From assembly GCA_900546845.1 (NCBI GenBank), contig UREK01000028.1, positions 1 to 26,181 on the forward strand: a DNA stretch of 26,181 nt. Direction: 5' to 3'. Of the stretch, positions 1-8,854 are shown one piece after another (position 1 is the stretch's first letter; every line of letters begins with the position of its first letter). The notes under the pieces are model-generated. The model was given only the letters and a program-made list of their open reading frames with translations, was not told the DNA's origin and searched no databases. This DNA is from an uncultured Eubacteriales bacterium. GTDB lineage: Bacteria > Bacillota > Clostridia > Christensenellales > CAG-138. Position numbers and translations under genes: made by a program.

Positions 1-117
1 GGCGGAAGCCCAGTGAGCAAGGGAGCGCAAGGAAGCCGCCCCTGCGGCGACACAGTGTGACCATTGCGAACTGTGGGGCCTGTCATGGCGCAAGCCGTTG
101 ACTGAGGATTGTCTTAC
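1..117 (-). repeat. Interspersed repeat copy R1, inverted and truncated by the window edge
   Basis: This is the reverse complement of the left half of the repeat family seen again at 3614, 6533, 9257, 13115, 18135 and 19505. Its left-end signature (GGATTGTCTTAC as read on the plus strand, 106-117) faces right, so it is the only copy in the opposite orientation. It carries the long-form middle module. The left-end hairpin arms are mismatched: one arm matches the CAACGG type and the other the GCCATG type, as if two alleles had recombined. From 118 to 208 I see only a short GC-rich stretch without a gene. Confidence 0.85.
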
Positions 118-208
118 TACCGCAGCCGACGTTATTCGCCGTAGGCGGTTGCGGATTGCCCTTGCTCCCGCAAAGACGGCGTTCCATCCGTATTAAATCC
201 ATTCTAAA

Positions 209-214
209 TATAAT
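209..214 (+). promoter_or_regulatory. Candidate -10 box for the ABC transporter
   Basis: A perfect TATAAT lies in an A+T-rich patch (about 190-222) directly after repeat R1 and 37 bases before the gene. No convincing -35 box stands 16-18 bases upstream, so this is only a candidate. The Shine-Dalgarno AGGAGG is at 233-238, 12 bases before the ATG. Confidence 0.4.
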
Positions 215-250
215 AAATGTCAATCGTTGTTCAGGAGGGTTTCCCGCGCC

Positions 251-1984
251 ATGCACCTTATCAAGCGTTTCGTCTCGTACTACAAGCCGCATTGGAAGCT
301 GTTCGCCATCGACATGGCCTGCGCGTTTATCGTTGCGGTGTGTGACCTGTTCTACCCGACGATCACCAAGAACATCATCAACGAGTATGTGCCGGAGCAA
401 AACCTCAGGCTGCTCCTGATCTGGTCCGGCGCGCTCCTCTGCATCTATCTCCTCAAGGCTGTGCTCAACTACATCATCCAATATTGGGGGCATGTGGTCG
501 GCGTGCGCATTCAGGGGGATATGCGGCGCGACATGTTCCGCCATATGCAGAAGCTGCCCTTCGCTTTCTTCGATGAAAACAAGACAGGCACGCTTCTTTC
601 CCGCATGGTCAACGATTTGCAGGATGTTTCCGAGCTTGCGCACCATGGCCCGGAGGACCTGTTCCTTTCGGTCATCATGCTCGTAGGCTCGTTCATCATC
701 CTCGCGGGCTACAACCTGCCGCTCACGCTCATCATCTTCGCGTTTTTGCCGGTGATGGTGTTTGTCGCGGCGAAGCTGCGCAAGGGGATGCAGGAAGCCT
801 TCCGCGCCACGCGCGTGGAGGTGGGCGAGGTGAACGCAAACGTGGAGACGGCGATCGCGGGCATGCGCGTTTCGCGCTCCTACACCGCCGCGTCGCACGA
901 GAACAAGAAGTTCGACACCGCCAACGAGCGCTTCAAGGCGGCGCGCGGCCGCGCGTACCGGGAGATGGGCAAGTTCCACTCCAGCATGACGCTCTTCAAC
1001 GACCTTTTGTACCTCATCGTGCTCGTTGCGGGCGGCCTGTTCTTCTTTTACGGGAAGATCGACATCGGCGAATTCACCGCCTATGTGCTCTATATCACGA
1101 TGTTCCTGAAGCCGATCAACCGCCTGGTGAGCATCTTCGAGCAGCTCCAAAACGGCATGACGGGCTTCCAGCGTTTCATTGAGATCATGGATCAGAAGGA
1201 CGAGACGGACACCGGCACCCTTGCGGCGGAATCGCTCAAGGGCAACATCGTGTTCGACCACGTGAGCTTCCGCTATGAGAACAGCGACGCTGCGGACGCG
1301 GAGAGCAAGGTCATCCACGACCTTTCCATGTGCATCGAGCCGGGCAAGACCGTTGCGCTCGTCGGCCCTTCGGGCGGCGGCAAGACGACCATCTGCAACC
1401 TGATCCCGCGCTTCTACGAGGCGGACGAGGGGACGATCTCCATCGACGGCATCGACATCCGCGAACTGACGCGGGATTCGCTGCGCCGCAACATCGGCAT
1501 CGTCGCGCAGGACGTATTTCTTTTCAACGGCACCATCCGGGAGAACATCGCCTACGGCAACCTGGACGCGACGGATGAGGAGATTATGGAAGCTGCAAAG
1601 AAGGCGCACATCCACGACTATATCATGACGCTCGACCATGGCTACGACACCGGCGTAGGCGAGCGCGGCGTGAAGCTTTCCGGCGGGCAGAAGCAGCGCA
1701 TCTCCATCGCACGCGTGTTCCTGAAGAACCCGTCTATCCTCATTTTGGACGAGGCGACGAGCGCGCTCGACAACGCCACGGAGATGCTCATCCAGCAGGC
1801 GCTCAACGACCTTTCCCGCGGGCGCACCTGCATCGTCGTTGCGCACCGGCTTTCCACCATCAAGAACGCGGATGAGATCATCGTCCTCACCAAGGACGGA
1901 ATCACCGAGCGCGGCACGCACGCGGAGCTTATCGCCGCAGGCGGTATGTACGCGCAGCTTTACCAATACCAGTTCCGGGAGTAA
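251..1984 (+). CDS. ABC transporter, fused membrane and ATPase domains (multidrug/lipid exporter type)
   Basis: A half-transporter of 577 residues, the usual size for type IV exporters of the MsbA/BmrA group, which work as dimers in the cytoplasmic membrane. Residues 1-320 form the six-helix membrane domain. The C-terminal ATPase domain has Walker A GPSGGGKTT near 372-380, a Q-loop in VAQDVFLF, the signature LSGGQ at 476-480, Walker B LILDEATSALD near 500, and an H-loop in VAHRLS. The frame is open from a TTG at 227, but the ATG at 251 is chosen because AGGAGG (233-238) precedes it and the family begins with a short basic helix. The gene reads toward oriC, against replication, unlike most of its neighbours. 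No partner ABC gene is present, so a homodimer is likely. Substrate cannot be told from sequence. Confidence 0.95.
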   Translation: MHLIKRFVSYYKPHWKLFAIDMACAFIVAVCDLFYPTITKNIINEYVPEQNLRLLLIWSGALLCIYLLKAVLNYIIQYWGHVVGVRIQGDMRRDMFRHMQKLPFAFFDENKTGTLLSRMVNDLQDVSELAHHGPEDLFLSVIMLVGSFIILAGYNLPLTLIIFAFLPVMVFVAAKLRKGMQEAFRATRVEVGEVNANVETAIAGMRVSRSYTAASHENKKFDTANERFKAARGRAYREMGKFHSSMTLFNDLLYLIVLVAGGLFFFYGKIDIGEFTAYVLYITMFLKPINRLVSIFEQLQNGMTGFQRFIEIMDQKDETDTGTLAAESLKGNIVFDHVSFRYENSDAADAESKVIHDLSMCIEPGKTVALVGPSGGGKTTICNLIPRFYEADEGTISIDGIDIRELTRDSLRRNIGIVAQDVFLFNGTIRENIAYGNLDATDEEIMEAAKKAHIHDYIMTLDHGYDTGVGERGVKLSGGQKQRISIARVFLKNPSILILDEATSALDNATEMLIQQALNDLSRGRTCIVVAHRLSTIKNADEIIVLTKDGITERGTHAELIAAGGMYAQLYQYQFRE

Positions 1985-2019
1985 GCGGACGCGGTTCCAT
2001 TTTGCGGATGAAACCAAAC

Positions 2020-2045
2020 CGGGGCGCGCCAGACGGCGCGCCCCG
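2020..2045. terminator. Bidirectional terminator hairpin between convergent genes
   Basis: A perfect 11-bp stem (CGGGGCGCGCC / GGCGCGCCCCG) with an AGAC loop stands between the convergent ABC transporter and amidohydrolase. On the minus strand it is followed by a T-rich GTTTGGTTTC; on the plus strand no T-tract follows. It probably serves mainly the amidohydrolase, and stops the exporter less efficiently. Confidence 0.7.
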
Positions 2046-2071
2046 CTCAGTTGAAGCTGAAAAGGAACCGT

Positions 2072-3412
2072 TTAGAGGATCCGGCCGAGATCCGCGCGCA
2101 GCACGGTCCCATTCCGCAGCGCAGGCACGCCGCCGATGAGCACGAGCTCCACGCCCGTGGGCGCAAGGCCGGGCTCGGCGAATGTCGCCTTGTCCTGCAA
2201 ACGCGCGGGGTCAATCACCGCGACGTCTGCAACACAGCCGATGCCGAGCGTACCCCGGTCGAGCCCAAAGCGTGCGGCGGCCTCGCAGGTGGCCTTCGCA
2301 ATGCCCTCGCGCAGGGAGAGCAGCTTGCGCTCAAATACATAGTTGCGCAGGAAGCGGGCGAACGCGCCTGCTGCGCGCGGGTGGCCTGCGCCGTCGAGCA
2401 GGATACCGTCGCTGCCGAGCATCGTGCGCGGATGCGTGAGCGCCAGATCCACCTCGTCCCCGTTCATCACGTGGGCGACGGTCAGGTATTCCGGATGCGT
2501 GCGGCGCACTTCCTGGAACACCTCCATGTTCGGGATGAAGCCCTTGTGGTCTCCGTCCGTCAATTCGATGCGGGTCACATCATGGTAGCGTGCGAGGAAG
2601 CCGTCGTCATACGTCGTTGCGCCGATGCTCGTGCAGAATGCATCATAGGGGTAGCAGTCAATCCGCACGTCAAGCCCCTCTTCCGCCGCGCGGCGGTCGA
2701 TGTAGGAAAGCACCTCTGCCATCTGGCCGTAGGCCGCCATGCTGCCAATGTGGGAAATCTGGAGCTTCACCCCCGTGCGGCGGCCGATTTCAAGGAATTC
2801 TTCCATCGCGTCATAAATCTCAAACGCATCGCCGCGCACGTGGGCGGCGACGACGCCACCGAAGCGCTTGACCACTTCGGCCATCGCGCACATTTCGTGC
2901 AGCGTCATGCCGGGTTCGTAGCGGATGCCCATGGAGAGGCCGCGCGCGCCTTCGGTCATCTGCTGTTCCAGCAGTTCGCACATGGCAGCGAGCGTTGCCT
3001 CGCCCACGGGGGCGTATTTGTCCTTTGCGCCGCAGAGCCTGCGGATGGTCGTATGCCCGGCAAGCAGGGCCATGTTGACCGGCTGCTTCTCGTCGTATGC
3101 CGCGCGGTATTTAAAGAAGTCCCGCGGTGCGTCGCCGCAGTTTCCGGTCACAAGCGTCGTCACCCCTTGGCGGAGCGCGCGTAGGGTGATGTCCGCATGG
3201 ATCTGCCCATCGCGCAGATTGTCCTCATGGGAGTGTGCGTCCACGAAGCCGGGGCATACAATGCGCCCGGCGCAGTCGATCTCCTCCCGCGCGGGCAGGG
3301 CGTCCCGCGTCAGGCGCACAATGCGGCCGTTCTTGACGCCCAGGTTCAAGACGCTCTCAACATGGTTTGCCGGGTCAGCCACGAGGCCGTTCTTTAAAAG
3401 CAGGTCAAGCAT
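2072..3412 (-). CDS. N-acyl-D-amino-acid deacylase / D-aminoacylase-like amidohydrolase
   Basis: A 446-residue metal-dependent amidohydrolase. The family hydrolyses N-acyl-D-amino acids, and related members act on hydantoins or dihydropyrimidines, in the cytoplasm. Visible ligands match D-aminoacylase: HSH in VDAHSHEDN (His60, His62), the bridging Cys92 in GNCG, His221 in ISHIGS, a later His in TVAHVMNG, and the catalytic Asp in GSDG. The CYPYDAF segment near 253 and the HPR after GSDG are also typical. An in-frame start lies 7 codons upstream, but the ATG at 3412 is favoured because AAGGAG (3422-3427) precedes it by 9 bases and the MLDLLLKNG beginning is standard for the family. It is preceded by a good promoter and is probably monocistronic. 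Exact substrate is uncertain. Confidence 0.88.
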   Translation of the reverse strand: MLDLLLKNGLVADPANHVESVLNLGVKNGRIVRLTRDALPAREEIDCAGRIVCPGFVDAHSHEDNLRDGQIHADITLRALRQGVTTLVTGNCGDAPRDFFKYRAAYDEKQPVNMALLAGHTTIRRLCGAKDKYAPVGEATLAAMCELLEQQMTEGARGLSMGIRYEPGMTLHEMCAMAEVVKRFGGVVAAHVRGDAFEIYDAMEEFLEIGRRTGVKLQISHIGSMAAYGQMAEVLSYIDRRAAEEGLDVRIDCYPYDAFCTSIGATTYDDGFLARYHDVTRIELTDGDHKGFIPNMEVFQEVRRTHPEYLTVAHVMNGDEVDLALTHPRTMLGSDGILLDGAGHPRAAGAFARFLRNYVFERKLLSLREGIAKATCEAAARFGLDRGTLGIGCVADVAVIDPARLQDKATFAEPGLAPTGVELVLIGGVPALRNGTVLRADLGRIL

Positions 3413-3462
3413 ATATGGGTTCTCCTTTACCAACTCAGTCTCAGTTTGGGGGATACGGACTT

Positions 3463-3491
3463 ATTGTAGTGGATTGTAAAAGAATTCTCAA
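3463..3491 (-). promoter_or_regulatory. Sigma-A promoter of the amidohydrolase gene
   Basis: Read on the minus strand: -35 TTGAGA (3491-3486), a 17-base spacer, and -10 TACAAT (3468-3463). The start codon is about 50 bases further on. Five of six bases match consensus in each box and the spacing is ideal. Confidence 0.7.
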
Positions 3492-3613
3492 CTGATATTT
3501 CAGGAAGGGGGACGGGGAGCGCGGCGCAAATTTAATTTTCGCCGGTTGCGGGAATACGACAACCCTCAGCCGCCTGCGGCGGCAGCCCCGACAGTTCGCA
3601 GCGGCTGCGCAAG

Positions 3614-3904
3614 TAAGACAATCCTCAGTCACGGCTTGCGCCATGACAGGCCCCACAGTTCGCAATGGTCGCGCTGTGTCGCCGCAGGGGCGGCTTCCTA
3701 GCGCTCCCTCGCTCACTGGGCTTCCGCCTCGCTGCATCGCCCGCTGGGCGCACTCGGCTCCGCCCTTTTGCCAAAGGAGCCTTTTGGTTTGTGCGCTCTC
3801 CTGCGGCATTCGAATGCGAAAAAACGTTGGAGTTCACCGCTCCCAAAAGCCTCCTTTTTGAAAGGAGGTGGCAGCGCGTTAGCGCTGACGGGGGATTGCC
3901 GTAT
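3614..3904 (+). repeat. Interspersed repeat copy R2, long form
   Basis: About 290 bp between gyrA and the amidohydrolase. The left end is TAAGACAATCC (3614-3624) and the right end GGATTGCCGTA (3893-3903), an imperfect inverted repeat. Inside, in order: a hairpin with one mismatch (CACGGC/GCCATG), the long-form module, a short CTTTTGCCAAAGGAG hairpin, a CTCCTTTTTGAAAGGAG hairpin, and a right-end hairpin CAGCGC-GTTA-GCGCTG. A further repeated piece (cagttcgcagcggctgcgc, about 3592-3610) precedes it and recurs before R3 and R4. The rest of 3413-3963 holds the promoter and a terminator-like hairpin, and no gene. Confidence 0.9.
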
Positions 3905-3927
3905 CCGGAGCGCCTCGCCCACCGACG

Positions 3928-3957
3928 GTTCGGGCGCGCCGAAAGGCGCGCCCGAAC
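3928..3957 (-). terminator. Strong hairpin after gyrA (possible terminator)
   Basis: A perfect 13-bp stem with a four-base loop (GTTCGGGCGCGCC at 3928-3940, complement at 3945-3957) lies 6 bases past the gyrA stop. On the minus strand no U-tract follows, so it may be a U-less terminator or an mRNA 3'-end stabiliser. It shares the GGCGCGCC core with the hairpins at 2020 and 18090. Confidence 0.6.
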
Positions 3958-3963
3958 TGCTTT

Positions 3964-6450
3964 TTACACTTCCGTTGCGGGCTGCTCCGGCCGCTGCGCG
4001 GCAGCCTCGGCCTCGACTTCCTCAGCCTCGTCGTGCGGGACGAGCGCCACGGAGACGACCCGCGTACCTTCGTCCACCCGCATGAGGCGCACGCCCTGCG
4101 TGTTGCGGGAGGTGACGCTGATCTGCTCCACCGGCATGCGGATGATGGTGCCATCGTCGCGGATCATCATGATGTCCTCCGTGCCGGCGCACAGCTTCAT
4201 GCAGGCAAGCTCGCCCGTCTTTTCCGTGATGGCCGTGGCGATCACGCCCTTGCCGCCGCGGCTCTGGCGGCGGTACTGCTCCTCCGGCGTGCGCTTGCCC
4301 ATGCCGCGTTCCGTGATGGAAAGCACGGTCGCGCCCGGCAGGATGCGGTTCACGTCCACGACCTCGTCGCCCTCATCAAGCAGGATGCTGCGCACGCCCG
4401 TGGCCGTGCGGCCCATCGCGCGCACGTCGTCCTCATGGAAGCGGATGCACTTGCCGCGCCGCGTGCCGACGAGGAACTCGTCGTCCCCGGTGGAGAGCAT
4501 CACGCCGATGAGCTCGTCGCCCTCCCTGAGGCCCAGGGCGATGAGGCCGCCCTTGCGGATGTTGCTGAAATCGCTCATAGGCGTCTTTTTGATGACGCCG
4601 CCGCGCGTGGCGAACACCAGGTATTCGCCTTCCGCCTGCGCGGTAACGGGGAACATGGCGGTGATCTTCTCGCCGCCCTGCAGCTGAAGCAGGTTCACGA
4701 TGGCCGTGCCCTTCGCGGTGCGCCCGGCCTCCGGGATGTTATAGCACTTGAGCTTGAACGCGCGGCCCGTGTTCGTGAAGAACATGACCTCGGAATGCGT
4801 GGAGGTGACGAACAGGTGCTCCACGAAGTCCTCCTCCCGCGTGGCCTGGCCCAGGATGCCCTTGCCGCCGCGGTTCTGCGCGCGGTAGGTGTCGAGCGCG
4901 ATGCGCTTGCAATAGCCAAGGTGCGTGAGCGTCACGGCCATCTCCTCTTCCTGGATGATGTCGTCGAGGTCGATGTCGTCCGCGGCAAGGGCGATCTCCG
5001 TCCTGCGCGGGTCGGCGTACTTGCGGCGCACCTCCAGGATCTCCTCCTTGATGATGCCGAGCAGCAGCCCTTCGTCCGCAAGGACCGCCTCGTAATGGGC
5101 GACGATCTTCACAAGCTCGCCGTGCTCGTCGAGGATCTTGTCGCGTTCGAGGCCCGTGAGGCGGGCAAGGCGCATGTCGAGGATGGCCTGGGCCTGCTTC
5201 TCCGAAAAGCCGAAGCGTTCGCACAGGCGTTCCTTGGCGACGGGACTGGAGGGGGATTTTTTGATGATCTCCACGACCTCGTCGATGTTGTCGAGCGCAA
5301 TGATGAGGCCTTCCAAAATGTGCAGGCGCTCCTTAGCCCGGTCGAGATCATACTGCGTCCTGCGGGTGACGACCTCCTCCTGGAAGGCAAGGTAGTGGGA
5401 AAGCATCTCCCGGAGGTTGAGCACCTTCGGCTCGCCGTCCACAAGCGCGAGCATGATGACGCCGAAGGTGTCCTGCATCTGGGTATGCTTATAGAGCTGG
5501 TTCAGGACGACGTTGGCGTTCACATCCTTCTTGAGTTCGATGACGATGCGCATGCCGTTGCGGTCGGATTCATCCCGCAGGTCGGTGATGCCCTCCACGC
5601 GCTTTTCATGCACGAGCTCCGCGATCTTTTCCACCAGGCGCGCCTTGTTTACCTGGTAGGGGATCTCCGTGACGACGATGCGGCTCTTGCCGCCGTGCAT
5701 CTCTTCGATCTCCGCCTTCGCCCGCACGACGATCTTGCCGCGGCCGGTGCGGTAGGCCTGGCGGATGCCCGCCGTGCCCATGATGGTGGCGCCCGTTGGG
5801 AAATCCGGGCCGGGGATGTAGGCCATGAGCTCCTCGACGGTGATGTCCCGGTTGTCGATCATGGCGACATAAGCGTCGATCACCTCGCCCAGGTTGTGGG
5901 GCGGGATGTTCGTCGCCATGCCGACGGCAATGCCGCCCGAGCCGTTCACAAGGAGGTTTGGGAAGCGGCAGGGGAGGACCTTGGGCTGCATGAGCGTTTC
6001 ATCGAAGTTGGGCCCAAAGTCCACGGTGTTCTTGTTGATGTCCGCGAGCATTTCGCTGGAAAGCCGGGAAAGGCGCGCCTCGGTGTAACGCATGGCGGCG
6101 GCGCTGTCACCGTCCACGGAGCCGAAGTTGCCCTGGCCCTCTACGAGCATGTAGCGGGTGTTGAAATCCTGCGCAAGGCGCACCATCGCGTCATAGACGG
6201 AGGAATCGCCATGCGGGTGGTATTTGCCGAGCACGTCGCCGACGATGCGCGCGCTCTTGTGGAACGGCTTATCGGACGTGAAGCCCTGCTCGTCCATGGA
6301 ATAGAGGATGCGCCGGTGCACGGGCTTGAGGCCGTCGCGCACATCGGGCAGCGCGCGGTCGATGATGACCGCCATGGCGTAGGAAATAAAGGATTTCTGC
6401 ATCTCCTCCTCGATGTTGAGGGGGTAGATCCTGTGGTTTACTTCTGTCAT
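3964..6450 (-). CDS. gyrA: DNA gyrase subunit A
   Basis: Subunit A of the A2B2 enzyme that introduces negative supercoils into DNA using ATP hydrolysed by GyrB. At 828 residues the length is normal. The N-terminal breakage-reunion domain has the catalytic Tyr122 in MRYTE. The quinolone-resistance region reads HPHGDSSVYD with Ser83 and Asp87 (E. coli numbering coincides), so there is no classical resistance change. The C-terminal wrapping domain carries a GyrA box, QNRGGKG at 525-531, and a second similar motif, QSRGGKG at 729-735. The tail is acidic. ATG at 6450 follows AAGAGGAAA. Unlike the usual tight gyrB-gyrA pair, 418 bp including repeat R3 separate the two genes, so gyrA may be expressed partly on its own. 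Confidence 0.98.
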   Translation of the reverse strand: MTEVNHRIYPLNIEEEMQKSFISYAMAVIIDRALPDVRDGLKPVHRRILYSMDEQGFTSDKPFHKSARIVGDVLGKYHPHGDSSVYDAMVRLAQDFNTRYMLVEGQGNFGSVDGDSAAAMRYTEARLSRLSSEMLADINKNTVDFGPNFDETLMQPKVLPCRFPNLLVNGSGGIAVGMATNIPPHNLGEVIDAYVAMIDNRDITVEELMAYIPGPDFPTGATIMGTAGIRQAYRTGRGKIVVRAKAEIEEMHGGKSRIVVTEIPYQVNKARLVEKIAELVHEKRVEGITDLRDESDRNGMRIVIELKKDVNANVVLNQLYKHTQMQDTFGVIMLALVDGEPKVLNLREMLSHYLAFQEEVVTRRTQYDLDRAKERLHILEGLIIALDNIDEVVEIIKKSPSSPVAKERLCERFGFSEKQAQAILDMRLARLTGLERDKILDEHGELVKIVAHYEAVLADEGLLLGIIKEEILEVRRKYADPRRTEIALAADDIDLDDIIQEEEMAVTLTHLGYCKRIALDTYRAQNRGGKGILGQATREEDFVEHLFVTSTHSEVMFFTNTGRAFKLKCYNIPEAGRTAKGTAIVNLLQLQGGEKITAMFPVTAQAEGEYLVFATRGGVIKKTPMSDFSNIRKGGLIALGLREGDELIGVMLSTGDDEFLVGTRRGKCIRFHEDDVRAMGRTATGVRSILLDEGDEVVDVNRILPGATVLSITERGMGKRTPEEQYRRQSRGGKGVIATAITEKTGELACMKLCAGTEDIMMIRDDGTIIRMPVEQISVTSRNTQGVRLMRVDEGTRVVSVALVPHDEAEEVEAEAAAQRPEQPATEV

Positions 6451-6532
6451 ATCGTTTCCTCTTTAAAATTGACAATGGGCTATTGCCAACTATTTTATTG
6501 CGGGTTGCGCGGCAGTTCGCAAGGGCTGCGGG

Positions 6533-6824
6533 GGTAAGGCAATCCTCAGTCATGGCTTGCGCCATGACAGCCCCACAGTTCGCAATGGTCGCGCAGCGTT
6601 GCCGCAGGAGCGGCTTCCTAGCGCTCCCTTGCTCACTGGGCTTCCGCCTCGCTGCATCCCGCACTGCGGGCGCTCGGCTCCGCCCCTTTCAAAAGGAGCC
6701 TTTTGGTCTGTGCGCGCTCGAATGCCATCCGAATACGAAATCCGTTGGAGTTCGCCACTCCCAAACGCCCCCTTTTTGAAATGGGGTGGCATGCGCGCAA
6801 GCGCTGACGGGGGATTGCCTTACC
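6533..6824 (+). repeat. Interspersed repeat copy R3, long form, perfect ends
   Basis: This 292-bp copy between gyrB and gyrA has the best preserved terminal inverted repeats: GGTAAGGCAATCC (6533-6545) and GGATTGCCTTACC (6812-6824), 13 of 13 bases complementary. The left hairpin is TCATGGC-TTGC-GCCATGA. The flanking piece ggcagttcgcaagggctgcg (6511-6530) recurs before R2 and R4. No open frame with family features is present. 6451-6532 holds the gyrA SD and no gene. Confidence 0.92.
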
Positions 6825-6868
6825 AGGAATCCATCTCGTGAGGCCTGCCGGGAGCGAAAAAGGATCCC

Positions 6869-8803
6869 TCACACATCCAGATCCGTCACGAGCTTGCTGT
6901 TCTGCTCGATGAACTCGCGGCGGGGCTCCACCTTGTCGCCCATGAGGGTGGTGAAGATCTCGTCCGCGCGCATCGCGTCCTCCAGATGCACCTGCCAAAG
7001 GATGCGCTTTTCCGGATCCATGGTCGTATCCCAGAGCTGGTCGGCGTTCATCTCGCCCAGGCCCTTATAGCGGTTAATTGCGGGCTTCGGGTCGCGGCCG
7101 ATCTCGTTGAGGATGCTGTTGAGCTCCTCGTCGGAATAGGCGTACCAGACGTTCTTCCCGCGGGAGATCTTGTAAAGCGGCGGCTGCGCGGCGTAGACGT
7201 AGCCCTTCTCCAGCAACGGGCGCATATGGCGGAAGAAGAACGTGAGCATCAGGATGCGGATATGCGCGCCGTCCACGTCCGCATCGGTCATGCAGACGAT
7301 CTTGTGGTAGCGCAGCTTGGATTCGTCAAAATCGCTGTCGATGCCCGCGCCAAAGGCCGTGATCATGGATTTGATCGCGTCGCTTGAAAGAATGCGGTCG
7401 AGCCGCGCCTTCTCCACGTTGAGGATCTTGCCCCGAAGCGGCAGGATCGCCTGGAAGGCCGGGTTGCGCCCCTGCTTGGCGCTGCCGCCCGCGCTGTCAC
7501 CCTCCACGAGGAAGATCTCGCACTTGGCCGGGTCTTTTTCGGAGCAGTCCGCGAGCTTGCCGGGGAGCGCCGTGGTGTCGAGCGCAGTCTTGCGGCGGGT
7601 CAGCTCCCGCGCCCTGCGGGCCGCGTCGCGCGCGCGCGCGGCGGTCACGCATTTTTCGATGATGGCCTTCGCGTCCTGCGGGTGCTCCTCCAGGTAAGTG
7701 GAAAAACCGTTCGTCACGGCGCTGTCCACCAGGTTGCGGATGTAGGCGTTGCCGAGCTTGGTCTTGGTCTGCCCCTCGAACTGCGGCTCCACGAGCTTCA
7801 CGCTCACGATGGCCGTCAGGCCTTCGCGCACGTCCTCGCCCTTGAGGCCCTCGTCCGTCTCCTTGAGGTATTTGTACTTCTTCGCGTAATCGTTCACCAC
7901 GCGCGTGAGCGCCGTGCGGAAGCCCACGAGGTGGCTGCCGCCCTCGGTCGTGCCGATGTTGTTTGCGAAGGTGAATACGTTCTCGTTGTAATCGTCGTTA
8001 TACTGCATGGCGACCTCGAGGGAGGCGCACTCCTGCTTCTCCGGGGCGTCCCGCCGGGCCTCGATGTAGATCGGCTCCGGGTGCAGCACGTCCTTGTTGC
8101 GGTTGATGTGCTGCACAAAGGAGATGATACCGCCCTCGTAGCAGAAGGATTTCTGCATGGGCTCCTCCGGCCGCTCGTCGGTGACGGTGATGCGCACGCC
8201 GCGGTTCAAAAACGCAAGCTCACGCATGCGGTTGATCATCGTATCGAAATTATAATTGACCTCGTCGAAAATCTCGTCGTTGGCGAGGAAAGTGACCTGC
8301 GTGCCGCTTTCGTCCCCCTCGTATTCGCCCACGACGGAGACGGGCGCGAGCGGGTCGCCGAAGCGGTATTCCTGGCGGTAGACCTTGTTGTCCCGCCGGA
8401 CCTCCACGTTGAGCCAGGTGGAAAGCGCGTTCACGACCGAAAGGCCGACGCCATGCAGGCCGCCGGAGACCTTGTAGCCGCTGCCGCCGAACTTGCCGCC
8501 CGCGTGCAGCACTGTGAGCGCGACCTCGAGGGCGCTCTTGTGGAGCTTGGGATGTTCGTCCACGGGGATGCCGCGGCCGTTGTCGGTGACGGTCAGGGAG
8601 TTGTCCTTGTGGATGTTGATCTCGATGTGGTCGCAGAAGCCGCCCATGGCTTCGTCGATGGCGTTGTCCACCAGCTCTTTGACCAGGTGGTGCAGGCCGC
8701 GCACATCCGTTGAGCCGATGTACATGCCCGGGCGGCGCTTGACGGCCTCGAGGCCTTCCAGGACCTGGATTTGTGAAGCGTCGTAATCGTTGTGGTTGCT
8801 CAT
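6869..8803 (-). CDS. gyrB: DNA gyrase subunit B
   Basis: The 644-residue ATPase subunit of gyrase. The GHKL ATPase begins with RRPGMYIGST and the Asn/Glu-bearing ELVDNAIDEA; the DNGRGIPV loop follows. The TOPRIM domain has VEGDSAGGSAKQGRN near 430 and the metal-binding DADVDG at 507-512. The short Gram-positive form lacks the large insert of enterobacterial GyrB. The aminocoumarin/quinolone region reads ILPLRGKILNVEKAR, with Arg at the E. coli Lys447 position, as is common in this phylum. It lies 51 bases downstream of remB and is probably cotranscribed from there. SD GAAAGGA precedes the ATG. Confidence 0.98.
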   Translation of the reverse strand: MSNHNDYDASQIQVLEGLEAVKRRPGMYIGSTDVRGLHHLVKELVDNAIDEAMGGFCDHIEINIHKDNSLTVTDNGRGIPVDEHPKLHKSALEVALTVLHAGGKFGGSGYKVSGGLHGVGLSVVNALSTWLNVEVRRDNKVYRQEYRFGDPLAPVSVVGEYEGDESGTQVTFLANDEIFDEVNYNFDTMINRMRELAFLNRGVRITVTDERPEEPMQKSFCYEGGIISFVQHINRNKDVLHPEPIYIEARRDAPEKQECASLEVAMQYNDDYNENVFTFANNIGTTEGGSHLVGFRTALTRVVNDYAKKYKYLKETDEGLKGEDVREGLTAIVSVKLVEPQFEGQTKTKLGNAYIRNLVDSAVTNGFSTYLEEHPQDAKAIIEKCVTAARARDAARRARELTRRKTALDTTALPGKLADCSEKDPAKCEIFLVEGDSAGGSAKQGRNPAFQAILPLRGKILNVEKARLDRILSSDAIKSMITAFGAGIDSDFDESKLRYHKIVCMTDADVDGAHIRILMLTFFFRHMRPLLEKGYVYAAQPPLYKISRGKNVWYAYSDEELNSILNEIGRDPKPAINRYKGLGEMNADQLWDTTMDPEKRILWQVHLEDAMRADEIFTTLMGDKVEPRREFIEQNSKLVTDLDV

Positions 8804-8819
8804 GGTTCTATCCTTTCAC

Positions 8820-8835
8820 CGCCCCGCGAGGGGCG
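8820..8835. other. Short hairpin in the remB-gyrB gap
   Basis: CGCCCC-GCGA-GGGGCG forms a 6-bp stem with a tetraloop in the 51-base gap before the gyrB SD. It is too short and lacks the U-tract needed for a terminator; it might tune translation or mRNA processing between remB and gyrB. Confidence 0.4.
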
Positions 8836-8854
8836 AAACGTTGACGGTGGGTGT

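Noticed and set aside
2051..3184. Open frame opposite the amidohydrolase
   Set aside because: The minus-strand frame has all metal ligands, an SD and a promoter; the plus-strand frame has none of these.
4033..6537. An 834-codon open frame on the strand opposite gyrA
   Set aside because: It is antisense to an unmistakable gyrA and rich in Ala, Arg, His, Val and Asp, as expected of a shadow frame in G+C-rich DNA. There is no SD and no recognisable domain. The same holds for long antisense frames opposite the ABC transporter (83-2017), gyrB (7682-8713), the glycosyltransferase (11783-12997) and dnaA (16622-18262).
6550..6841. Short open frames within the repeat copies (for example starting MTEDCLT or MRHDSPTVRN)
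   Set aside because: They follow the repeat sequence in several frames, differ between copies by frameshifts, and have no SD. They are translations of a structured non-coding element.
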